Assembly: GCA_030037635.1 (NCBI GenBank)
Contig: JASHQH010000066.1
Coordinates: forward strand, 1-45,839
Origin: Acidobacteriaceae bacterium
GTDB taxonomy: Bacteria > Acidobacteriota > Terriglobia > Terriglobales > Acidobacteriaceae
Direction: 5' to 3'
DNA: 45,839 nt
In this document: one piece after another, positions 24,163-32,504 of the stretch
Layout: every line of letters starts with the position of its first letter
Numbering within the stretch: position 1 is the first letter of the stretch
Notes under the pieces: model-generated
Seen by the model: only the letters and a program-made list of their open reading frames with translations
The model's database searches: none
Told to the model about the DNA's origin: nothing
Made by a program: the position numbers and the translations under genes

Positions 24163-24668
24163 CGCGCGGCCCCCTCCATCGCAAGTGTTTGCGCGGTATG
24201 GATGTGGCAGATGGCGATGGCCAGGGCATCGGCTGCGTCCGCCGGCTCGGGCAGCTCAGCCAGGCCCAGCAGCCGCGCCACCATGAACTGCACCTGCTGT
24301 TTTTGCGCCAGGCCGTACCCTACGACGCTCGACTTGATGCGCAGCGGCGCGTACTCGGCCACCGGAATGGCCTGCTGCGCCGCGGCCAGCAGCGCCACGC
24401 CGCGCACCTGGCCCAGCTTGAGAGCCGATTTGGCGTTGACCGAATAAAACACCTCTTCAATGGCTACGGCATCGGGATGCCAGCGCTCCAGTTCGGCGGT
24501 CAGCTCCTTATGGACCTGATCGAGCCGCATTGACAGGGATTTCGACTTGAGCAGGCGGATAGCGCCCATCGCCCGGCATACGAGCTGCGCCTGACGGGCT
24601 GCGTCGTCCGTATCGACAACGCCGAAGCCGGTTACCTCGGTCCCGCAATCGATGCCGAAGACCCTCAT
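24159..24668 (-). CDS. ruvC: Holliday junction resolvase RuvC
   Basis: A 169-residue endonuclease that cuts Holliday junctions symmetrically during recombination repair, with RuvAB. The four acidic catalytic residues are visible: Asp7 in FGIDCGT, Glu71 in AIEEVFY, and Asp144 and Asp147 in ADAADALAIAICH. The length and RNase H-like order match the family. No ruvA or ruvB is next to it. It diverges from the DUF2062 gene across a 250-bp region and overlaps by 4 bp the exported-protein gene that follows. Confidence 0.96.
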   Translation of the reverse strand: MRVFGIDCGTEVTGFGVVDTDDAARQAQLVCRAMGAIRLLKSKSLSMRLDQVHKELTAELERWHPDAVAIEEVFYSVNAKSALKLGQVRGVALLAAAQQAIPVAEYAPLRIKSSVVGYGLAQKQQVQFMVARLLGLAELPEPADAADALAIAICHIHTAQTLAMEGAAR

Positions 24669-24917
24669 CGCGTAAAAGTGTACCGCAGACGCGGAACAGT
24701 TGGATTCTTTCAGCTGCGGGACGGCTTATCGCAGCAAGCATGTTATTCTTCTTTCGATCCCACAAAGGTGGAATTCGAACAACCGCGGCGTCGGTCCAGC
24801 ATCCTAACTAGTAACGCGTTTGGTTCCTTTCAGAAAGTTTCACGAGACGAAAACTAAGCGCGAGTTTGTGTGTCGATACTTTTAGGGAAACAGCTTGCTC
24901 TACCCCCGGAGGAAGCC

Positions 24918-25388
24918 ATGGCCAGAATCCCGGCAGCCGCGAAGCGCAACGCCATCCTTTGGCTCAGCCAGGGGATTTCGCCCCGCCGCCTGGCCCTGAC
25001 ACTGGCTTTGGGATTTGCCATCGGCTGCATCCCGGTGATCGGCGTTCCCACCATGCTCTGTGCCGCGCTGGCCCTCTCGCTCCGGCTCAATTTGCCTGCC
25101 ATTCAGGCTGCCAACTACGCAGCTTTTCCCTTCCAGTTGGCCCTCATCGTGCCTTTTGTGCGTATGGGAGGATGGCTGATTTCGTTCCCGCCATTGCGCC
25201 TGGCCGTGCTGGGGCGCCTGTTCCACGCGCCCACAGTTCACCTGGCCGCCCGCATGAGCGGGCTGGCGGGCCAGGCCCTGCTGGCCTGGCTGCTGGTCGC
25301 CGTCCCGGCAGTGGCGTTGATGACTTTCGCGTTCACCCGCATGCTGCGGCGGATTCCCGTCATGAGCATCGCCCAGGCCGGCGACTGA
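24918..25388 (+). CDS. DUF2062 membrane protein
   Basis: A 156-residue integral membrane protein. The conserved core SPRRLALTLALGFAIGCIPVIG near residues 21-42 and the following LNLPAIQAANYAAFPFQL segment are characteristic of DUF2062. About three hydrophobic segments are present (24-48, 58-85 and 110-135 approximately). Family function is not established; relatives occur beside glycosyltransferases and lipid genes. GGAGG (24908-24912) lies five bases before ATG 24918, so the longer frame from GTG 24870 is rejected. The stop codon is followed after 9 bp by a heptad repeat block. Confidence 0.82.
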   Translation: MARIPAAAKRNAILWLSQGISPRRLALTLALGFAIGCIPVIGVPTMLCAALALSLRLNLPAIQAANYAAFPFQLALIVPFVRMGGWLISFPPLRLAVLGRLFHAPTVHLAARMSGLAGQALLAWLLVAVPAVALMTFAFTRMLRRIPVMSIAQAGD

Positions 25389-25397
25389 AGAATACAG

Positions 25398-25425
25398 CGA
25401 ACAGGCAATAGGGAACAGAGAACAG
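25398..25425 (-). repeat. Heptanucleotide repeat block
   Basis: Four heptads, CGAACAG / GCAATAG / GGAACAG / AGAACAG, between convergent genes. On the minus strand they read CTGTTCT / CTGTTCC / CTATTGC / CTGTTCG. Confidence 0.75.
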
Positions 25426-25455
25426 AAAGACGGGTCGGTTTAGTTCGCCGTCGCT

Positions 25456-26385
25456 TCAGTGCCCCGCAAATCCTGACGGCACGGGTTGCGCGCTGTCAAT
25501 CCACGCCGCGTAAATCATGTCGCGCAACATGCTCGCACCTCGCGCCAGGCATTCTGCGGTGAAGGCGCGCGACTCTGGCGTGCCTGCGCCGATGAAGGCT
25601 CCTGCCTTATCAAACTGGTAGACCTGCTCCACATAGGTAGCTGAATGGCGCAAGTAGGCCACGTAGGCATCGAACATGTCGCCCTGGATGACCTTGAGCG
25701 GGGCCATCTTGCTCTGCACATCGCCTGGGTGAATGTTCTCCGCGACAAACGGCCCTTCGAACTGGTGGTGAATCTGGTGTCCTGTGGTGTATCCGTGCGG
25801 ATTTGGCCCCACCCAGCCGTTGTAATTCACCGTCACATGCAGCGGCTGCGAGCCATCGCCCACGTAATGGCCCAGCCAGCCGGCGTAGAAAATGATCACC
25901 GCTTCGACAGGCTTGGTGTCTTGGCCGGAGGCCGACAGGTAACGATACTGGCGCATCGCAGCTTTGAGCCGTTCCCACACCTCGTCGGTCTCCCAGGGTT
26001 GCAATCCGATCACTTCTGGCCGTTTTCCCGCCGCAAAGACCATCGCTTCCCAATCCAGGCGCTTGTGCGGGAATGGGCCGATGGCATCGGCTTCTTCAAG
26101 ATCGATGAAGTGCTCGGGCGCCTGAGCGGCGGCGAGCTCGGGCTCGGCGCGCGAGCGCCAGCGGTCCGGCTCCGGACCCAGGTAGTCTATTTCGTCAATG
26201 GCGGCCTGCGTGCGCAAAAACGCGGGCATATCGGCGGGCAGCGATTGTGCCGCCAGCCGGTTGATCATGCGATGGCCTTCGTTTTCCCAGGCCCGGGCGC
26301 GCGGCGCAGGAAAAGCGAGGCAAACCAGCCCCGCAGCCAACAGAGGCAAACGAGGAAAGCGGAGGTAGAACGAGTGGCGAAACAT
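25456..26385 (-). CDS. S1/P1-nuclease-like zinc-dependent exported hydrolase
   Basis: A 309-residue protein with a signal peptide (about 1-32). The mature N-terminus AWENEGH presents the Trp-x4-His pair whose amino terminus and histidine bind zinc in P1 nuclease. Further ligand motifs are DRWRS, EHFIDLE, and GHYVGDGSQPLHV (His-x3-Asp then His). The last expected His-x3-Asp is replaced by HHQFE, His-x3-Glu. This supports a trinuclear-zinc nuclease/phosphodiesterase fold that would degrade single-stranded nucleic acid or 3'-nucleotides outside the cytoplasm, with altered chemistry possible. ATG 26385 is chosen because the signal peptide starts there; the frame continues upstream to 26445 without support. 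It converges with the DUF2062 gene. Confidence 0.85.
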   Translation of the reverse strand: MFRHSFYLRFPRLPLLAAGLVCLAFPAPRARAWENEGHRMINRLAAQSLPADMPAFLRTQAAIDEIDYLGPEPDRWRSRAEPELAAAQAPEHFIDLEEADAIGPFPHKRLDWEAMVFAAGKRPEVIGLQPWETDEVWERLKAAMRQYRYLSASGQDTKPVEAVIIFYAGWLGHYVGDGSQPLHVTVNYNGWVGPNPHGYTTGHQIHHQFEGPFVAENIHPGDVQSKMAPLKVIQGDMFDAYVAYLRHSATYVEQVYQFDKAGAFIGAGTPESRAFTAECLARGASMLRDMIYAAWIDSAQPVPSGFAGH

Positions 26386-26754
26386 GGAGCCAGTATACGG
26401 GGCTCGAGCAGCGTCCCACTGGGCAAGCCCGCGCTCAAGTTGCACGCATCCTGAGCTGGCACCGGACGTTATTTTGGTAACTGGATGGCTTCATGAAGTG
26501 ACTGCGCAAACCGATTTGGCTGGAGACTCCCGCAAGTGAGCGCATATACTACGTGCACATCGGGTGATCGTGTGCGCATGGCCGCTGCGCGGTAAATCGG
26601 AATGCCAGTGACGTCCTACCCCGTCCCGCACCGGTGCTTGGTTGCAGTTTTCCGGCGCGCACAGGGCAAGTGGAATGCCAATGCAAAGCACGGATGGGAG
26701 CCGTGAACCCGTCCGCTTCTGCGACGGGCCCCTCCAAGGGAGATCGAACGGGCG
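26386..26754. other. 369-bp divergent intergenic region
   Basis: Contains the promoters of the nuclease-like gene and the signalling operon. The half next to the kinase is strongly structured: GCACA...TGTGC (near 26553-26573), GCGCA...TGCGC (near 26574-26589), and the riboswitch-like element at about 26655-26728. GGAATGCCA occurs twice, at 26599-26607 and 26672-26680. Confidence 0.5.
26655..26728 (+). ncRNA. c-di-GMP-I (GEMM)-like riboswitch candidate
   Basis: GCGCACAGGGCAA (26657-26669) and ATGCAAAGC (26681-26689) match, in order, the two conserved core strands of GEMM RNAs (CGCACAGGGCAAACC and GACGCAAAGCC). They are followed by a short helix CACGG/CCGTG (26689-26693 / 26701-26705), an AGCCG element, and a stem CCCGTC/GACGGG (26708-26713 / 26723-26728) that may be the expression platform. 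The region between the core strands lacks the expected long GNRA-capped helix, so it is a variant or a chance match. It lies 26 bp before the start codon of a sensor kinase. Confidence 0.4.
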
Positions 26755-29700
26755 ATGAGCGAACACACGGAGGAAAAGGCGAACAGCGAACTGTCACCGC
26801 CGGCATCTTCCGGATTCAGAAGCTCCTCGCAACTGTGGCTTATCCTGCCCTTTTGCATCCTTGCGCTGGCAGCCGGAGCCGCCCTCGCGCGGCTGGTTCC
26901 CGCATTCCGAGGGGAATGGCTGCCGGTGCTCGCTGTGGCTATTGCCACCGCCGTCTTCGCCTTCCTATTGAACCGGCAATTACGCCGCGGCCAGCCCATG
27001 GCGCCTCACGAAGCGATCGGGGAGAGTCTGCGGCAACTGCTCGACTCCGCAGGGCCCGCAGTGCTGGCGATGGATCTGGAGGGCCGACTGATCTATTGCA
27101 ATCCCGCGGCGGAGCGCCTGCTGGGCTACCGCACGGCTGAACTCTTAAGCCAGTGGGGGAGCGCGCAGCTACTTGCCGCCGGCGAAGACGAGCGACTGGT
27201 TGCTGAAATGCAGCGGCTTTGCCATGTGGACAAGCCGCCCGAGCCCACGCCCGCTGGTCGCATGTCCGCCTATATTGACTGCGTGCGGCTGTTGCCGCCG
27301 AGCATGGTGCCCAGCTTCGACGTGCAGTTGCGCCACAAAGACGGCGCCATCTTTCCAGTCACGCTGCATATATCGGCCCTGCGCGATGCCACAGGCGAAT
27401 TGGCCGGCTTGGTGGCCGTTGCCATGGATCAAACCGCGGTCCAGCGTCGTGAACAAGTGCAGCGCGAATCCCAGGAGCGCTATCGCGACCTGTTCGAGCA
27501 CTCCAGCGAAATGATTGCCACGCTTAGCCCGTCGGGACAGTTTCTGTACGCCAACCCCGCCTGGAGACGCTGTTTTGGAATGGAGCACTCGGCGCTGCTG
27601 GCCTTGAACTCGTTTGAGGAATTGTTTAAAGGCAACACACGCAGCGAGGTCGCCGCGCTGTTTCGGCGCGCGCTGGATGGCGAGATGCTGGAACGCGTCC
27701 CGCTACGCCACTACACCTCCGATGGCCGCGTGATCGAGCTCGAACTAAGCCTCAGCCGGCGCCAGAGAGCCGGTATCCCATTGGCGGTGCGATGCCTGCT
27801 GCGCGAAGTGACGCAGCAAAAGCAGCGCGAAAACCGCCTCGCGCTGCAGCTTGCCGTGAGCCAGATTGTGGGCGAAAACGCACCCGGCGAGTCGGCTGCC
27901 ATGCGCATCCTTGAGGCTCTCTGCCTCTCGCAAGGGTGGGATCTGGCCATTCAATGGATGGTGGATTCGGAGCAAAAGCAGCTTGAGTTTGGAACCGCAT
28001 GGGGAGCTCCCGGCCGCGGAACCGAGACCCTTATTGAGGAAAGCCTGGCCATTACGCTGTCGGGGAGCGATGAATTGCCCGAGCGCGCATGGAAAGACGG
28101 TCGCGCCGTCTGGCTCACGGATCTGGCAGCAACCCCGCCCACCCCGCGGTTAGCCGCGGCGCTCAGCCAGGGATTGGTGTCGGGCTGGGCCGCGCCTGTG
28201 CGTGCCGGCGACAAGGTGCTTGCGGTGCTCGAGTTTTACTCGCATTTCCGCCTGCGCGAGGAGCGTGAGTCAGTGGCCGCTGTTGAAACCGTAGCTCTCT
28301 CGATGGGGCAGATGCTGGCGCGCTCGCAGGAACTCGGCCACGCAGACGAGCTGCGGCGTCAGCAGCAGATTCTTCTTGACTCGGTGACCGACGGCATTTG
28401 CGGCTTTGACCGCAACGGCAAGGTAAGCTTTGCCAACGCGGCGGCGGCGCGCCTGCTGGGCGCCCTTGCCGACTCGCTGATCGGCAAATCGCTGCACGAG
28501 CTGGTGCACGGCGCTGCGCCCGGTTCGCGCACATGCAGCCTCGATTGCCTTCTCCGCCGCGTTCCCGCGCCATCGGGCTCCGCAGCCGGAGAAGAAAACT
28601 TCTACCGCGCCGACGGTGCCTCGTTCCCTGCCGAATACGTGCTCACGCCCATCCGCGGCCAGGGGCGATTCTCCGGCTCGGTTCTGAGCTTCCGCGACAT
28701 CAGCCAGCGCAACGCGCTCGACCGCATGAAGGACGAGTTCATCTCCACGGTAAGCCACGAGCTGCGCACCCCGCTGACGTCGATCCGCGGAGCCCTGGGA
28801 CTGCTTACCTCGGGGATGCTGGGCGAGGTGAACGAGAAGGCCTCGAACTTGCTGCGTATCGCTCTCACAAATTCTGACCGCCTGGTGCGCCTCATCAACG
28901 ACATTCTCGACCTGGAACGCATCCAGAGCGGGCGCGAGCCGCTGGCCTTCCACAGCGTGCAACTGGCCGCCATTGTCAAACAGGCCATCGAAGACATGCA
29001 ACCCATGGCTGAAGCCGCCGGCGTGCAGTTGATTCACGATGCCACGCAGGTCGAAATCAGCGGTGACCCTGATCGCCTGCTGCAGGTGATCACTAATCTG
29101 CTTTCTAATGCGGTCAAGTTCTCGCCGCCCAATTCGCCGGTGAGCGTGATGCTGCGGCCCGGCGTCACCGGCGTGATTCTCTCCGTCATCGACCACGGGC
29201 GCGGCATCCCTTCAGACAAGCTGGAGTCGATCTTCGGCCGGTTCCAGCAGGTCGACGCCTCTGATGCGCGCCAGAAAGGCGGAACCGGCCTCGGCCTTGC
29301 CATCTGTCGCAGCATTGTCCTGCAGCATTCTGGCCGCATCTGGGCCGAACGCAATCCGGTGCGCGGTTCAACTTTTCGCGTTTTTCTGCCTTACCATCCG
29401 GCACCCACTGCTGCGCCGGGCAGTGCGCCTGCAACGGACGGCCAGGGAACGGTGGTCTTAGCCGATTCGAATTCCGAGTCGCGCCCCCGTATCGCCTCGC
29501 AACTGGCGCGTCATGGCTATTCCATTGTGCAGGCCTCAACTGTAGAGCAAACCCTGGCTGCCGCGCGTAAGGGTGCGCAGGCGATCCTGCTCGATACCGC
29601 GCTGGATGGGATGAATGGATGGGAGATCTTGCCCATGCTGCGGCGTCTTGACGGTGGCTCGCACACTCCCGTAGTTCTGATGAGCGTCGAGGATCCGCGA

Positions 29701-30222
29701 AGCCCCGCTGATTTGCCGGCGGGAGCCGAAGGCTGGGTAACCAAGCCGCTCAAGGAGGAAGCGCTGCTGGCCGAGCTGGCGCGTGTGCTCTGCGGCTCAG
29801 GCGAGAAGACGCGCATCCTCATCGTCGAGGACGATCGCGACCTGGTGCAGGTGATCAGCTCTGTCTTCGCGCGCGATAGCATCACTGTGGAGGCGGCGCA
29901 TTCCCTCAAGGAAACCATCGAGGCCTGCACGGCATTCCAGCCTCACCTGATGGTGCTGGACATCGGGCTGCCTGACGGCGACGGCTTCAATGTGGTGGAC
30001 TGGATGCGCCAGCACGAGAATTTCTCGCATCTGCCGCTGGTGGTCTACTCGGGACGCGAACTCACCCCGTCGGAGCGCCGGCATCTTACGCTCGGCCCCA
30101 CCTACTTCCTGGCCAAAACGCGCGTGCAGCCGCAGCAGCTTGAGGCGCTGGTGCTCACCATGTTGCGCTCCACGCGGCAGATCGACGTAGTTGCGCCGGA
30201 ATCCGCCGTACCCAATCCATAA
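26755..30222 (+). CDS. Hybrid sensor histidine kinase with two receiver domains
   Basis: An 1155-residue inner-membrane kinase. Two transmembrane helices (about 27-46 and 56-75) have almost no periplasmic loop. Then PAS (about 90-230), PAS (240-355), GAF (360-525), PAS (535-650), HisKA with phospho-acceptor His668 in SHELRTP, and HATPase (about 770-880; NLLSNAVKFS, DHGRGIP, GGTGLGLAI). Receiver 1 (898-1012) keeps Asp947 and Lys997 but has Asp904-Ser905 where an acidic pair is usual. Receiver 2 (1019-1135) has EDD 1025-1027, acceptor Asp1069 and Lys1121 without the usual following proline. GGGAG stands 12 bases before the ATG. The next two genes are a receiver and an Hpt protein, together a multistep phosphorelay. 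The signal is unknown. Confidence 0.93.
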   Translation: MSEHTEEKANSELSPPASSGFRSSSQLWLILPFCILALAAGAALARLVPAFRGEWLPVLAVAIATAVFAFLLNRQLRRGQPMAPHEAIGESLRQLLDSAGPAVLAMDLEGRLIYCNPAAERLLGYRTAELLSQWGSAQLLAAGEDERLVAEMQRLCHVDKPPEPTPAGRMSAYIDCVRLLPPSMVPSFDVQLRHKDGAIFPVTLHISALRDATGELAGLVAVAMDQTAVQRREQVQRESQERYRDLFEHSSEMIATLSPSGQFLYANPAWRRCFGMEHSALLALNSFEELFKGNTRSEVAALFRRALDGEMLERVPLRHYTSDGRVIELELSLSRRQRAGIPLAVRCLLREVTQQKQRENRLALQLAVSQIVGENAPGESAAMRILEALCLSQGWDLAIQWMVDSEQKQLEFGTAWGAPGRGTETLIEESLAITLSGSDELPERAWKDGRAVWLTDLAATPPTPRLAAALSQGLVSGWAAPVRAGDKVLAVLEFYSHFRLREERESVAAVETVALSMGQMLARSQELGHADELRRQQQILLDSVTDGICGFDRNGKVSFANAAAARLLGALADSLIGKSLHELVHGAAPGSRTCSLDCLLRRVPAPSGSAAGEENFYRADGASFPAEYVLTPIRGQGRFSGSVLSFRDISQRNALDRMKDEFISTVSHELRTPLTSIRGALGLLTSGMLGEVNEKASNLLRIALTNSDRLVRLINDILDLERIQSGREPLAFHSVQLAAIVKQAIEDMQPMAEAAGVQLIHDATQVEISGDPDRLLQVITNLLSNAVKFSPPNSPVSVMLRPGVTGVILSVIDHGRGIPSDKLESIFGRFQQVDASDARQKGGTGLGLAICRSIVLQHSGRIWAERNPVRGSTFRVFLPYHPAPTAAPGSAPATDGQGTVVLADSNSESRPRIASQLARHGYSIVQASTVEQTLAAARKGAQAILLDTALDGMNGWEILPMLRRLDGGSHTPVVLMSVEDPRSPADLPAGAEGWVTKPLKEEALLAELARVLCGSGEKTRILIVEDDRDLVQVISSVFARDSITVEAAHSLKETIEACTAFQPHLMVLDIGLPDGDGFNVVDWMRQHENFSHLPLVVYSGRELTPSERRHLTLGPTYFLAKTRVQPQQLEALVLTMLRSTRQIDVVAPESAVPNP

Positions 30223-30292
30223 CCCTCCGGCGATTCTCCCATCGACAATCCGGCTCTCGCGTCTCACAATGTTGGGGGGAGGATGGTTCGTC

Positions 30293-30667
30293 GTGGCCCG
30301 CAAGATTCTGATCATCGACGATGAAGACGACATTCGTGAAGTGGCGGCGTTGAGCCTGGAAAGCGTGGCCGGGTGGGAAGTGATCGTGGCCGAATCGGGT
30401 GCCCAGGGCGTGGCGCGTGCGGCAGAGCAAAAGCCTGACGCTATCCTGCTGGATGTGATGATGCCGGGCATGGACGGGCCAGCGACTTTCCGCGAGCTAC
30501 GCAGGAATCCCGCCACGGCCCGCATTCCCGTTCTCTTGCTTACCGCCAAGGTGCAGGGCAGTGACCAGCGCCGCTTCGCCGATCTCGGCGTCGAAGCCGT
30601 GCTCTTCAAGCCCTTTGATCCCCTCACGCTCTCCCAGCAGATTTCCAGTGCGCTGGGGTGGAAATGA
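30293..30667 (+). CDS. Single-domain response regulator
   Basis: A 124-residue CheY-like receiver without output domain. Acidic pair Asp9-Asp10 (ILIIDDEDD), phospho-acceptor Asp54 (ILLDVMMPGMDG), threonine in LLLTAK, and the conserved lysine in LFKPFD are all present, so it should be phosphorylatable. It sits between the hybrid kinase and an Hpt gene, so it probably shuttles phosphate within this relay. I chose GTG 30293 with GGAGG (30278-30282) ten bases upstream; ATG 30269 would add eight residues but overlaps the ribosome site. It overlaps the Hpt gene by ATGA. Confidence 0.9.
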   Translation: MARKILIIDDEDDIREVAALSLESVAGWEVIVAESGAQGVARAAEQKPDAILLDVMMPGMDGPATFRELRRNPATARIPVLLLTAKVQGSDQRRFADLGVEAVLFKPFDPLTLSQQISSALGWK

Positions 30668-31020
30668 TCCTCACGATGCCTGGCAATCAAGGCGCAGCCC
30701 GTCTCTCCCAGGCGATGGACCGCCTGTGGCTGCGCTTTCTGCCGGAGATTCGCGAGCGGGTTGCGATCCTCGAGGGGGCAGCGGCCTCAGTTGCTGCGCA
30801 AACGCTCTCCAGCGCGGAGTGCGAAGCTGCACAGGCCGCGGCGCACAAGCTGGCCGGCGTGCTGGGAACCTTCAGCCTCACGCAGGGCACCGTTCTGGCG
30901 CGCGAATTGGAGATGACCTTTTCGTGCGAATGCCCGCCGAGCCGCAGCTCCAGCGCGCGCATCGCTGCCATCGCCGCCGAACTCCACACCATGGTCGAGA
31001 GCCGACGGCCTGCCCCCTGA
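30664..31020 (+). CDS. Hpt (histidine phosphotransfer) protein
   Basis: A 118-residue, almost entirely helical protein. The Hpt phosphorylation site is His61 in AAAHKLAGVLGTF, the expected His-Lys-Leu-x-Gly pattern. It would carry phosphate between the receivers of the hybrid kinase and the single-domain regulator encoded just upstream. ATG 30664 overlaps the preceding stop codon (ATGA) and indicates translational coupling; GTG 30658 is a less likely start. No DNA-binding output protein is encoded with the cluster, so the final target lies elsewhere or is not transcription. Confidence 0.85.
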   Translation: MILTMPGNQGAARLSQAMDRLWLRFLPEIRERVAILEGAAASVAAQTLSSAECEAAQAAAHKLAGVLGTFSLTQGTVLARELEMTFSCECPPSRSSSARIAAIAAELHTMVESRRPAP

Positions 31021-31046
31021 ACCGGGAGCAATTACACTCATTTCCA

Positions 31047-32504
31047 GTGGTCACTCGCGATCCATTTGCACCTCATGCCGATCTCGAGCCGCAGCTTGAC
31101 CTGCGCTTCGAAGAGCCCCGGCCCGCGCGCCGCATCTGGCCGGTGCGTGAGTTGGTGGCACAGGTGCGCGATCTCGTGGAGCAGGAGTTCGGCGATATCT
31201 GGGTGGAAGGAGAGATCTCGAATTACCGGCCCGCGCCCTCGGGCCACGTCTATTTCACGCTCAAGGACGCTGACGCCCAGCTCCCCATCGTTCTCTTCCG
31301 CCGCCAGGCGATGCTTCTCCGCTTTCGCGCCGATGACGGCCTGCACGTTCTGGTCCGCGGCCGCGTCAGCGTCTACGAGCAGCGCGGCCAGATGCAGCTG
31401 GTGGCCGAAACCATGGAGCCGGTGGGCGCCGGTTCGCTGCAACTGGCTTTTGAGCAGCTCAAGGAACGGCTCAAGGCCGAAGGCTTGTTCGATGCCTCGC
31501 GCAAACGGCCGCTGCCCATGTTTCCTCGCTGCGTGGGCATCGTCACCTCGCCCACCGGCGCGGTGATTCGCGATTTCGTCAACATCGTCACTCGCCGCCA
31601 CTCCGGGTTGAACATCTGCCTCTATCCCGTCTCCGTGCAGGGTGATTCCGCGCCCGCCGAGATCGAGGCCGCACTCACCGAACTGAACATCACGAATCTG
31701 GTGGATCTGATCGTGCTCGCCCGCGGAGGCGGCTCGCTGGAAGACCTGGCCGCCTTCAACAGCGAGCGCGTGGCCCGCGTGATAGCATCCAGCAGACTTC
31801 CGGTGGTTTCGGCGGTAGGGCACGAAACCGACTTCACCATCGCCGACTTCGCCGCTGACCTGCGCGCGCCCACCCCGTCTGCCGCGGCCGAGCTGATTAC
31901 CGAGGCGCAGCACAAGATCGCCGAGCACCTGGCCACAGAGTCGCACCGGCTGGAGCGCGCCGCGCGCTTCCAGCTTTTGCAGGCGCGGCAGCGGCTCGCG
32001 CACCTGCCCGTCAGCCGCGCCCAGTCGCGCGTTACCACGCTGCTGCACCGCCTCGATCAGCGTCTCGACGACGCCATCCAGCGCCTTGACTCGTCGTTCA
32101 CCGCATGGTTGCGTCTAAGGCAAAATCGCATTGTCGGACTGGGTGCCGCAGTTCTCGATCACGATCCGCGCCAGAAACTAGCCCATGCGCGCCAGCACCT
32201 TTCCGATTTTCGCGCCCGCCTCGATCGCAGCCTGGAGCGCTTGATCGAGTCGTCGGCCGCCAGGCTCGGCTCTCTCGATGCGCGCCTTCACTCGCTTTCA
32301 CCGCTGGCCGTTCTCGACCGTGGTTATGCGATGGTGCTTTCCACCGGCGGCACGCTGGTTCGTTCCACCACTCAGCTGGCCTCCGGTGATCGCGTCACAG
32401 CGCGCCTGACCGACGGGTCATTCTTGAGCCGCGTTGAAACCATCACGGCCAGCGCGCCGCAAGCGCCTGCCGCCGGCAAGAAAAGGAAAAAATCGGCCTT
32501 ATGA
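31047..32504 (+). CDS. xseA: Exodeoxyribonuclease VII large subunit
   Basis: A 485-residue nuclease subunit that degrades single-stranded DNA with XseB. An N-terminal OB-fold (VRELVAQVRDLVEQEF, VEGEISNYRPAPSGHVYFTL) is followed by the catalytic domain (PTGAVIRDFVNIVTRRH, LARGGGSLEDLAAFNSE, VSAVGHETDFTIADFAAD with APTPSAAAEL), a long coiled-coil region, and the C-terminal SPLAVLDRGYAMV ... LASGDRVTARLTDG. All match XseA. The start is uncertain: GTG 31047 leaves a normal N-terminus, but the nearest purine-rich stretch (GGGAG, 31024-31028) is 18 bases away. It begins 26 bp after the Hpt gene and overlaps glmM by 4 bp. No xseB is seen. Confidence 0.93.
   Translation: MVTRDPFAPHADLEPQLDLRFEEPRPARRIWPVRELVAQVRDLVEQEFGDIWVEGEISNYRPAPSGHVYFTLKDADAQLPIVLFRRQAMLLRFRADDGLHVLVRGRVSVYEQRGQMQLVAETMEPVGAGSLQLAFEQLKERLKAEGLFDASRKRPLPMFPRCVGIVTSPTGAVIRDFVNIVTRRHSGLNICLYPVSVQGDSAPAEIEAALTELNITNLVDLIVLARGGGSLEDLAAFNSERVARVIASSRLPVVSAVGHETDFTIADFAADLRAPTPSAAAELITEAQHKIAEHLATESHRLERAARFQLLQARQRLAHLPVSRAQSRVTTLLHRLDQRLDDAIQRLDSSFTAWLRLRQNRIVGLGAAVLDHDPRQKLAHARQHLSDFRARLDRSLERLIESSAARLGSLDARLHSLSPLAVLDRGYAMVLSTGGTLVRSTTQLASGDRVTARLTDGSFLSRVETITASAPQAPAAGKKRKKSAL

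Noticed and set aside
24669..24917. tRNA-like GTGGAATTCGAAC between ruvC and the DUF2062 gene
   Set aside because: It resembles a T-arm only; no acceptor or anticodon stem can be built.
26540..26640. Cobalamin or second tandem GEMM riboswitch
   Set aside because: Hairpins and a second GGAATGCCA exist, but none of the conserved B12-box or GEMM core strands can be found there.
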